From positions 8,287,517 to 8,351,516 of the forward strand of contig CM065173.1 in NCBI GenBank assembly GCA_033026295.1: a DNA stretch of 64,000 bases. The letters are read 5' to 3'. Made by a program: the position numbers and the translations under genes. This DNA comes from Channa striata. Lineage: Eukaryota; Chordata; Actinopteri; Anabantiformes; Channidae. This document shows, in pieces, positions 35,765-47,700 of the stretch (its first letter is position 1; every line of letters starts with the position of its first letter). The notes under the pieces are model-generated. The model did not search any database, was not told where the DNA came from, and was given only the letters and a program-made list of their open reading frames with translations.

Positions 35765-38700
35765 GTGAGCTCGCTTATTCTCACAGCCCTTGGACTATTA
35801 GGTCGCACAATCAGCGTTATTGCGATGTCATCATGTGCACGTGGCTGTTTGACATTTTAAGCCAGAGAAAGTTAGCTAGCGTTAGCCGGAGCTGGCTAAC
35901 CTGCCTGCCTCCTCTCGGCGCCTATTCAGCTCTTTTGTTAGCATGGGGCTGCACGGTGATAGCAGGGACCAGCTCCCTGCATGACAAACGGGTCCATGCA
36001 TGTGTGTGTGTGTGTGTGTGATGCAACAAGATGTGTGCAGGCAGGCGTCTAGTTACACGCTGCACGTATCGTTTTTTTTTTTTTAGGTTGCACTCTCAAG
36101 TCGGACAAACGGGAGTTCAAAGTTGACGTAGACGACGATGATACGGAGCAGCAGCTGTCACTCAAAGCAGTAAGACAGACGCTTTCCGCCGACTTTCCAT
36201 TGCACATCACTTTTTCTGCTGGAAACAAGTGACTGGAAGACGTTCTGCGAAGGGAAACCTCAGACATCACTGGTTAAACATACAAAGTTGCGGTTTAAGC
36301 TGCTATAATTAAGAATTACGTGTATAGAAAACTGTTAAATCAACACATAAAACTGCTGTATGATAAAATGGCTATCAGCAGTGTTTCCAAAACTGAAAAA
36401 AATCCACTTCCATTTACAGTTGAACACAACCTGTTTGCCCTGTTCATGGATTATTTTTACTATCCATTTGTTGCAGGATATAGGTAACAAACCAATCCTG
36501 GCAGGGTCATTAAGCTTACCAAAACATCATCATCATCAAACAAATATATGATATGTAAATCATCTTAATATGTCCTGACTTAATTTTATTACTTGTACCT
36601 ACAAAATGTTGCAAAGTGAGTGTGAGATTATGACTAGCTTTATTAGTCAAACTGGAAATGCACTCTTCCGGTGGTATTAGCAGGTATTTTCAGAATTTTA
36701 AAACCTAAATGGAAACATTAACTGTTCTGGAAAGTTTACTAAGCAAAAAAGAAGAATCTGTTTAAACGTGTACACTTGTTTATAGGTTTAAGAGAAACGT
36801 TAGTGTGACGATGCCATGAGAGGAAGGTAATGTCTAGTGTAGTGTCCTGTGCTGCTGTTGCAGGTGTGTCTGGGCGCTGAGGCTGAGGACAAGTTCCACG
36901 TGGTGGAAATTGAGGGCCTTACGTATGATGGAAAAACAACAAAAGTGCCACTGGTTGTCCTGAAGCCATCCGTCCTGCCGTCTGTGAGTCAAAACAGTAT
37001 TTCCTAAGTACTCATTGGTATGAGTAAAAATTGTATTACCTACATATAAAAATAAAAACAGCATATTAAAAGATTTATGTAATCATTCTATCTTGTACTG
37101 GTTTGTTGTCCAGATGAGTTTAGGTGGATTTGAGATCACTCCTCCAGTTACCTTTCGTCTCCAGTCTGGCTCTGGACCAGTTCACATAAGTGGACAGCAC
37201 TTTGTTAGTGAGTATCATTGCAATTGCTGTTACTGCAACCGTTGCCTTAATTTCTGCAAAACAAACTCACATGGAAAAAAGCTGAGCTTATGATGTACAT
37301 ATCTATTCACAGTGTCAGTACAAGTAGTAAGTTGGCTGGTGTACTTTCCTCATTGGTAGAGTTATTGCAACCTTACATACATGAAAGAGTAACTAGTGTT
37401 TGCTTTGTAGGTGTGAAGGAATCAGAGGATGAAGAAGAGGAGAACAACACGTCACCAGTAAAACGACCCGCAAGCCTCATGTCGGGCAAGAAGCCGCTAT
37501 TGGTAACTGCAGTTGGGTGCACATTTTTGCAAGTTTGCAGATTTTTATTTTCATGTTTGAGGCATTCACCTAGTACAGTAGTTCAGAATGAGAAATTAAA
37601 CTTGTTTTAATAAATTTATCAAGATGAATGCAAACCTTTCCCCCATGTAATTACTGTTATTTTAATATAACATTTTCATACACCTTGACCATTTTTGTTA
37701 CTTGTGATGATGAAAGGAATTTTTAAATTAGCTCAATGTGTGTTAATGTGTTTGACTTAGCAATTGCCCCCCTTACATGAAATAGCATATACTGTAAGTT
37801 GGATGCAAACTTAACTCTAAACCTAAAAACCTAATTATTTAACAATTGAACTGCCTCTTATTCCACAAACATAGACTGAAGTGCTAAAGTTGGTAATTAG
37901 ATGCTAATTATGTATTTGTAGTGGAAACAAGTGTGTGAATCCTTCAGAATTGTCTGGGTTTCTGCATTATTTGGTTATAAAATTTCCATCTGATCTTCAT
38001 CTAAGTCAAATTAAATATGCCTAAGCTAATAATGCACAATCATCATCTTCTGTTTTTTTTTTTAACACGCCCATTAAACATTCACAGCACTGTGGAGGAA
38101 TTGAAATGTGGTGTACCACTTCCCTAATTTGCAGAAAAGGTGCAAACAGATCTGCAGTTGAAGAACAATTAACAAATGCCCTTCTTTGGGTTTTATTTAA
38201 AGCATTTAGGAAGGTCTTGGTGAATTAGAGCTTATCTGTTTTTTGTTTATCTGTACTAATAAGATGATTTAACAGCAAGTACTTCCGGTTCAAATATTTT
38301 GTCTTGCCACTTTATTTAAAGCTGGAGCAAGGCTAAAGGTTTCTGAGGCTGTGGTGGGTATTTGCTTGCTGCACCTCTGCTACACAAATCAAGTGGAATC
38401 ACTAAATGTTGTCACACTGAGCAAATTAAGTGGAATAATATATTGTCACACACAGCCATGAATAAGAAGTTTCATTGGTCTAAATACCAAAAAAAGTAAT
38501 TTCAAATTGCAACATTATGACTGAACTTGTTCTCGTAGAAAAAATTAAAGATGGATTCTGACGACGACAATGAAGAAGACAGCGATGAAGATGAAGACGA
38601 GTATGTTTTTTAAAATAATTTTTTAATGCTAAACTGAAAAAAGATTTGCTCAAGTTTTTGTGAGATGCAAAAAATAAGCTAAGGAATACCGGTAGTTATT

Positions 38701-41700
38701 TCCCACCTAACTAGTATTAACCTACTAATATTTTCTTTACCTTCTCCATACGTTTCTGTAGTGACGATGAAGATGATGGCAGTGATGAAAATGATATGAA
38801 GCCTCAGAAGGTTGTTGGAAAAGAGCTCAAAAAAGTATGTCTTTTTCTTTTTTTAATTTTAATTTAAAAAGTGATTGGATCTAAGTGTTACGTGTTTTTT
38901 GCAGTGAGCAAATGAAAATTGTAAAAACGTCTCTGAATTTATTTTCGTATAATTGGTCAAAAAAGGCAGCTTGTTCTTGTGAAAATTAGTGATGAAAGAA
39001 TAATAATAGTCCATTACCAGCTGTTAATCATTTACTTGATTAAACTCTATTAAATGATGATGCAGAACAAACCTATTAGCTGATAATGCAGAGCATATGC
39101 GTGCTGACCCCCTGGGCTCACTGTGGGCGTTGTATGAATGAACAGCTTTAGCTCTCTGAGGCTCACACTAATGCAGACTTTAAAAGAGCGTTTTTGTTGT
39201 TAATGGCCAGAAGTTTCAGACAGTGAAGAGCACTGGTATGTCTCCAGTGCTAACTTTCGATACAACCTCTGCTCTAAGGAAGAAAGCTTCAATCATAATT
39301 CCGTCTAGCTGCAGGTTTTATCTTTTACATACAGTAACTTAGTTCTGTGATTGTTACAAGCAAACTAAATCTTCATAGGTCTTAAAAGTATTAAAGTAGA
39401 TTGTATTTATTTGGAGTGTTTGAATCCAAGGTTGTCCACCAGGTGTCAGGGTAGCGTGGGCTTAGCCTCTGATTTCCTTTTGTGCAAAGGAACAGTCTGC
39501 CTGCTTCGCTTTGGTCTACCTCATAATTTCAACTCACACAAACTGTATCCTATAGTAGCATTTCATTTCACCAGGCCCTTCCCATATCTGCACTCACTGA
39601 CCGTCCAGCTCTTTGGATGAGACAAAACAGGGAACTTTTTCATCCTGTTCACTCATGTACCCACCTGTTTTCCACGAGTAAAACACAGGGTCTGTGTGCC
39701 GTAATGATCGGATTTCTCCTCTGTAATCTGCTTGAAATCTCCCCATGTCACCAACGAGGCTGCCCTATGGTATCCTATACATGCACGCACACACACAGTA
39801 AAAGATACACAGACATCTTTTAGTCTTTGTAAATATTAAAGTACACTTTTGCATTAACAATGCATATTCACAATTCGTACACAGAGGATCATACTAGATA
39901 AAGTCTGTCTGTCTCTGTCTCTCTCTCTCTCGCGCACACACACACACACACATACACACCAGTTATGGGAAACATCTTCCCCCATTTTTCTGTAACACTG
40001 CATATCTTTGTCCCTCTGTCATCCCATTGTTATTATGATTGCTCCTTTTTATCGTCTCTCATGCCATTTCAGCTTTGCACCTGGCCTTTGCCTTTGAACA
40101 CTTGTTTTGCGTGTTACTGCAATAGCTTGCAAGTGTGTGTGTGTGTGTGTGTGTATGTGTGTATCTGCCTCATTTTTACCTCTGTGTCTGTTTGCAATTT
40201 ATTTTTCTTTCTATTTTTTTAACCATGCTATCCAAGTGCGAACTGTGCCAGGCAAAAGATCAAAGCTGGGCAGATGCACATACCTGCGACATGTGCCGAT
40301 TCTTGCCTCAGGGTCAGATGACGGCTGAGTATTTCTGTCACCTGTTGATTTATTCTGTTGTCTTCTTTTCCAGCTTCTCCACCTCCTGCACCTTCCATGC
40401 CTCATGTCTATGACCCCGTTCCTTTTCTTAATCCTTGTTATCTTTAGCTCCATTACTATTCTCTCTCATTCTTTTGTAATGAAGGCACAAAGATTAAAAA
40501 GCATGCTGGAAGCAGTTATTGATTTACTGATAACTCAAAAGTATTAGTAATTAGAATGACTCACGCTTTTCGTGTGAATTGGCTGGGCATGAACCCTCAA
40601 TGCTGTTTTTAGTTGTAACAAAAATGTGTCTGAATCGCTCCCTATTCAAAACAAGTATGTGTTTGCATGATCATGTTCTTAGTCTAATTCACATCCTAAA
40701 AGAAAATCTAGCAAAACACAAACAATACTTCCCATTTATATGTGGTAACGATACTTAAATTCAATAAATATAGTGCAGACATTGATAGTAAACATTTTTA
40801 GAGATTATTGATATTTTCTTTTTGTAATGTAGCATGAGGTATTATGCAATTACATAAGACATATGTCTAATTAAATAAACCATATTTATTTAGATAAAAT
40901 TAATCTAACATTTTTTACACTAGTGCATTAACAAACATCTGATGTTGACCAAAATTCTTCTCATTAAATAAAAAAGGCGTGATTGTTACTGGTAAACTAC
41001 AGTATGTTAAATGGTAAATGACCTGAACTTATATAGCGCTTTTCTACCTGTTGGTACTCAAAGCGCTTTACACTCCTTCTTATATAGAGAAGTATAAAAA
41101 ATAAATGTGTAAAAATATTTAAAACCGTAGGATAATATGTGTATATAGTTGTGTGTGTCTGTGTCTGTGCCTACAGATAAATAGAGGATTAGATTAATTA
41201 CCATCAGAGCAGCCTGGCTGGGCCAGTGTTTTCATTGAGAACAAAGAGCGAAAAAATTAAAACGCGTTCTTAAATGGTATTTGAAGAGATTCCCGTTATC
41301 AGTCAAAAGCCACAAGGGTGCTTTTATGCACAGGAATGTTCCAGAATACTTCATATTTCTAGGAATGCATCGACTTTACCTGTATTTCACATTACAGAAA
41401 AACTTGGTGCATAGTTCATTCCATTAATGTCTTTGTTCCCGTAACAGAACTTTCCGATGGCCCAGAAACCTGGAATAAGGCTTTGTAGCCCTGAATGTCT
41501 CTCACTGCTTCAACGCAAGGCTTGAGACTACACCGCTGAAACATTCGGGCAGACTGCTGTAAAGCACTGTTAGTCGATAGTATCAATGAAGATCGATCCA
41601 GCGATAACAAAAGACTTAAGACCAGTCCACCTTGCGTGTCAGTTACTACATATGTCCAAGGACTGCTTTCACATTTGCATGTGATGCACAGGGTTCCACC

Positions 41701-44700
41701 TCTGATTGGTTAGGAAGGTGAACCTCACTCAAAAAACATTAGAATTGACCGTCTTTGCACTGCTGCCACTTTTTATTGGTGACTTTTTGTCATAAGAGGC
41801 ATCAAGAGCCCCCGATACAAAAAATATATTTGGCACTGTTACATTCAGTAGCTCCAATATGCTTCATATAAATATAAAACAGTAAAACTCTTAAACCTTG
41901 CTGTGACGGCCTCCCAGCATCTTGTATTACCAGACATTGCTCGAGGAAATTACATGTGTAATTGCCTTGTAGCAGTTATGTCAACACAGGCAATTACACT
42001 TCTTGCCCATTCCAAGGTGAATACCAGTGATTGCAAAGAAGGGGTTAGCTCTCAGGAAATGCAGGTACTTGCCTCGGCTATTACAAGGTAATTACTCAGG
42101 TGACTGAGAGCAATGGAAACCTGACAGGAAGGCCTCCGCTATAGAAAGGAACAATGACAGGTTATTCAGGTACTAAGTATCAGATCAGTAAGAAATTACC
42201 AAGTATGTCTAGTGTTTCCTCTGTAATTTTATATATCACTGGTGCTTGGAGGTAATAGTAGCTTTTGTTGCATTATGTTTTTAGTACTGAATGCAGACAG
42301 ACCTATTTTAATAAGATATGTAATCAGGATAAATAATTCTAATGTGGGGATTGCCAGTACTGCTTGATTTCATTGTGACATTATGCTGTTGTTGTTGTTT
42401 CATTTTCATTTTTTTCCCCCTTGGGTCTAAAATGCTTTCAAAAATAGTCCACATATGCACAGCTCATACAAAGGCTCTAATGAACACCTCATGGCAAGAG
42501 CCCAAAGCCCTTTATAAAAGTTAAACACAACTGCAAACAATTCTACAAATGTGGTTCATATTTTGGTGCAAGCCAACTGTAATTTGTCAGCTATAATGTA
42601 AAGCCCTAGAAATTAGCACTTTGATATGTGAGGTTTCAAAACAACACGACCAAACCGTACAAGCTTCAAACAGGCTCAGTTATTCTGGTATCTAGCATCA
42701 AAATGAACAGAGTGAAATTCATACATTAACAAGTGTAACACAACCAAATTTTAGAAGTGCTTGAAACTTCGGTGTGTCTTTTACTTGTTGTTGTTTACAG
42801 TGATGAATTTTGTCATCTCCTTTTGAGCTTCTAACACAGACAGATTCCTTCTTGTTTTTTTTAATGTTTTTTGAGCATTTCAATTAAGCAGACTCATAAA
42901 CTGAGTTTCCGTGTTTCCTAAAAAGCTATTTGTCCATGAGATCTTAATTTATCAGTTACGAGAGACTTTGTTTGCTTTCTCAGAATCCTGAGTCTTTAGC
43001 TAAGAAGCCCAACAAGACACCTGTGAAACAAAACAACCCTGCAGGGAAATCATCAGGATCAGCATTCAAACCGCAGATCAAGGTTTGGAAATGTTTCCTC
43101 TCATATGCTTAGCTCTTTTTATACCCCATGTAGCTAATTCTTTTTCTTTTTAACTATTGAAATAATATCGATTAGGTGTTTGGCTAATGAGCAATCAATT
43201 TAGATCTTGATGGAATTATTATCTGTTTTCATTATTTATGTCTTTAGTTATAAGTTCAGTTGCTGACTTAGACTAGAGGTAAGTCAGCAACTGCTCCTAA
43301 TGAAAGGAGTCATGGTGTTCTTAGTGAAAATCTGAGTTTATATTTGCCCTATTATAAAACAATGGAAAGGCCTGGGATGGTAAGGGTTTATTGTTGCATG
43401 TACTGGTGAGAAAATCAAAATATATAATGTAGTTGGAAGAACAGAGTAGTGTGAAGGAGCATTACACACCAAAACACAGTACAGTCCTTTTATTACTCCA
43501 GGACGAGATTCACAAATTGCTATTGAGACCTCAACATAAACAGCAGAAATAACAAAAAAGTAATCTACCAGGGACGTGTGCTTGCTTGTATGTATGATAC
43601 TGATAATTACTAAACTTGCCGGGTGACTTTTAGTGCAGAGTAAAACCAACTTTCTGTATTCAAATAAATGAATTCAGCACATGTACTGTAGAGCAGCATA
43701 TGTAAAACAATTTGACCCCCCACAGTACACAGAGTCTGTCTCTGACTAAAGGTAATTTTTGCATCTTCCCATTCCACTACCAAGGAATGTGGTTAATGCA
43801 CATTGTAATTAGTTCAACCTGATAGTTAATTTTTTAGAATGGAATGTCTCGCACTCCCACCTCTGACAACCCGCAGCTTGAACTCTGCCTGTCTTTAAGC
43901 AAACACACCTGACCTCTACACAGGTTTCTTGGGGCATGGCTTAAACCTGTGACCCCTTGGCCTGACCTCTCCGTCTTGAGTTGTAGGCACCTTTGATGCC
44001 CCCCTCCTTTTCTGTGGCACCACACATATCAGGGGCTGCACATTGGCAAACTCCTCTGCAAGTTTACAAATCCTGTTGCTTTGCTAAAGTTGACTTGGAC
44101 ACAAGCTCAGTTTAGATAAGGTATTATGTATTATCACCTTAAGCAAGCTGCTTGTATGATTTAAAAATGGCTTACACTTAAAGGCCGCAGCTTACCTTCA
44201 CTCACACACATGATGCACATAAGGAATTTGTAGATTCTTGTATGAGATACTAAAAAAAATGTCTCTGCAGCTAATCGACTGGATTGCTAATCCCCCGAAG
44301 TGAGAATGGGATTCCCCCGGCCCAGTGTTCTTCCTGTTTAGTGCAACTATTTCAACTATTTTAACTATTTTTTATTTATTTAATTTATGTGCTCATTTTC
44401 ACTCACTTTCTTTGCTGTGGAGCAAATCTGTGCATTTACATGGACTTAAGTTAGGAGGAGAGATGGCACTTTAAAAATGAAGTGCCAAGAAGTTGGAATT
44501 AGCTACATTTGCCCGATGATTTTTGTCAAATTTAGATAACTTGTGCTGTGGATCAGCTTCATGTGTCTCCCCTTTTTTCCTTTCTCTCCCCCGCACTGTC
44601 ACTCTGCCATGACACAAATACACACACACACACAAGAACAGTCAGAAAGCAGCATTTAGTTTAAATCAAGTTTAAATCTGTGCGTAGGTTTCCAAAATAA

Positions 44701-47700
44701 TTTCTGAGGTGGACGAAAAATCAACCTAGTCTTCTCCTACATGCATATGTGGATTTCCAGAACCCAGATTTCTTAAGTGCATGTAAAATTTGTTCTCCAA
44801 TTACCAGACAATGCTGATATCTTGGTACCCAGGTTACTTAAGTTGATGTAAACCCAGCATGTTGGCAGCAGTAGCTCTCTGTGTTGTGACGGTAACGAAA
44901 GGTGTCACTGTTTTCTTTAAGACTTTTGCCTGACTCCCTGATGGCTGCAATTCATGTACAGTTGACTGAAACAACGTATCCTCTTTTTTTATGGCTATGT
45001 GACCAATGTGTGTATGGTAACAATGCCACTAGGGCAACAGTCGGTTTCCTCAAAAGAGTTATGATATTTTATTCCAATTGTGGTTCAACAGAAGCTCCTC
45101 TATAAATACTTAACAAATCTAAAAGTTCGTCATGTCTCCCTTCAGTCCTGCGACTGCTGGTAATCTCCTTTATGTTTATTGTTCCAGACTGCGAGATGCC
45201 GACAGGCAATAGAATCACATTTGGCCCTAGTTACTGGGTGTTTGAGTCATCGGTTGTCTTGAGTTCATGTAGACAGAAAAAAAAATCAATAAAATTGTAA
45301 ATCATCCAAAACACAAAATAGAGTGAGATTACATTTTTGGGCTGCATCACCAAGCCTTTACACAGTGGCTCTTCCTCGGGGACTAGCTGATGAACAAATG
45401 AACCGCAGAAACCGTCCCGCCGGTTAAACATGAGGACCCGTGGTACATTGGCTGCCCCCACCCCTTCTGTACATCTATACAACTGTTCCCTTTCTACAAC
45501 CTCTTCACACCCCTCACTTCCTGGACACACCTTCTCCCAATTGCTCTCATTACTAACGTTTGATCTTTGGTGCAGCTTATGCTTCCAGATGCCCCTGAGG
45601 AGTGAGGAAGCAGGCGTGGATGTCTGTTTTTTTCTTTCCTGAGTGCAGGTGACTGGTCATTAGATTGACTTGTCAGATCAGTTGCCAGTATTGCAGTTCT
45701 CACCTCTCACAGCCCAGCGTGTAGTTGCACCTTCTTGCATAACAGACTTGACATGAAATCGTGCTAACTCTAGTTGTGCTGATCTTAAGTAAAATTATCT
45801 TGCAGCTGGTGCCTTTTGATTGATGGGTTTGGAGAAGTTGATGCCATCAAGCATACGTCACAGTCATAAAGTTGTTAACTACTTCACTCAAACCTATCCC
45901 AAAAGTGTGTGAGTCATTGTTTTAGCGACTGATTGACATGTGTTAAAGCAGGTGTCTAACTTATTACTGCTTATTCATTGTTCCCATGAGTGTAACAATG
46001 TTTGCTTCTAATTTTGTTGTGTGATACATGCAAAAGGTCCAGAAGACCGACCACCTTAAGTATACCTAGATGATAAGGAGGTCACAGGACTCAAGTTCCC
46101 AGTGACCTCACATTTTCCCCATGCAAGGGGCCTCCAGACCTCTCATTGCAGCAAAATGACAATTACCATTCCTGGACAGACCTGATGAGCAGAGGTGTCA
46201 CAACCATGTGTTTGCTTTGGATTGAAGACAAGAGATTGCATCAAACGATAGCGTGCTTGTGATTAAGTTCCATGTCTTGTGGCATCTGTAATCAGTGTCT
46301 GGCCCAGATGAAAAAGCTTGCTGGCTTTGCCTGTTTATCAGCTGTTTCAGGTCCACAGCTGTCCTTTGGAAGTGGAGAGCTGCCCGTAAATAATAAATAC
46401 GTAGTGCATTTGTCTGGCCAGGAGCCAGCAGCTTATGTTCTCTCTCTCTCTTTTTGTAGTGTCTGCATCGGGGTTTTTTTCTCTTTATACCTTTTGATCT
46501 GTGCCATAAAATGTAGATCTTTAAGCGACAGGGTCAGATTATTGCATGTTTTTAGGGTAAGGGAATCAATTCCAACTGTTTTTAACCAAGCCTTACCCCA
46601 GTTTTTAAAGTTACTAAAAGTGTTTGAAGTATTAAAAGTGCAGTGTGTCAGAGATGGAGGGATAGGCCAGCAGAAATGAAATGTAGTGTTTATGTTTTCA
46701 TTGGTACGCAATCACCTAAAAATAAGAAATGTTGGATTTTCTTAGCTTAGCGTTAAATTTTTATATGCACGTAGAGCGCAGGTCACAGGGTGTCTGACAG
46801 GTTGCATCACCGCATTTCTAGAGTCGCCCAAAATTAAAATACACTGTAGAGTGAATTGGGTGACGCTCGTGGTCCCGTGTCTAGAAAGAATCTTAATCTT
46901 GCCTGACAAATTTAAAATGTACAGGTGACGTTTCAGTAACGTTCTGTGTTACTCAAGAGTCTCAGTAAATGAGAAAAAAATGTAAACCTAGGTTAATGAA
47001 AGAAAAACAACCTCAAATCCGCCCGGCAGCAAGTAACCAACCATAATGATTAGAAGCAGCAAATGCACCATAAACAAGGCTCGTAATTACTTTAGTTTTG
47101 TGCATGATTGTGTTCTGTGCACATTTATGTTATATCATGTTGAATGTGAATTATATTTAAAATAATACACAGCTATGAAGAGCAGAGATCACTGTAGTGT
47201 GTGTGAATTGAAACGTCTAAATAAATGAAGAGCAGAAAATGAAGAAAGCTGGTTTTTAATTCCTCCTACCCATTTCTGAATGCCAAACTCTTGCCTGCTG
47301 CATTTAGTTACAAGACTCGAGGCCATGTGCAGTGTTCACAGTCTGACAGGCTGGAGCTGCCATTTCCATGTGAGCTTAACATTTACATTGAACAAAGCAT
47401 GTCATTTGTGGATGGGACTGAATATCATATCTGTTTTGTTTGTTGTTCCAGGTCCAAATTCCAGGTCATTTATTACTGATCAGTGTTTACGACAGCTTCA
47501 TTATTTTTAAATTAAAAGTAGTAGAACACACAAATTTCTAATTCATCTGGACGTTTTGACATTCTTTGATTTACTTGCTAAAAAGTTGCTCCATAAGTCA
47601 CTCCAGTCTTCTTTTAAAATGTCTCACTGCTATCAATGAAACCCTGCAATTTCACTGGATTCCACTCTGGCTTCACGTGTAGGGACAAGCTCTGTGGCTC

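Larger units (their letters stand above)
38835..42983 (+). other. npm intron 7 (4.1 kb)
   Basis: This is a large intron between the acidic-tract exon and the basic-linker exon. It holds a possible C/D snoRNA (38985-39087), CT/CA and TG microsatellites (39904-39960, 40132-40163) and a dispersed teleost repeat fragment (41009-41080). No ORF in it looks coding. Confidence 0.75.

Noticed and set aside
42800..42904. A second possible C/D snoRNA (GTGATGA ... CTGA)
   Set aside because: The flanking bases do not form a terminal stem and no internal boxes were found.
44430..44870. Possible shared dispersed element with 60190-60440 (acatgg/aaatca/cttctcc phrases)
   Set aside because: The similarity is only a few short words and could not be aligned convincingly by eye.
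46272..46679. 135-codon + strand frame inside npm intron 8
   Set aside because: No domain recognised. The hydrophobic run spans simple CT-rich sequence, and it lies within an intron of a well-defined gene.
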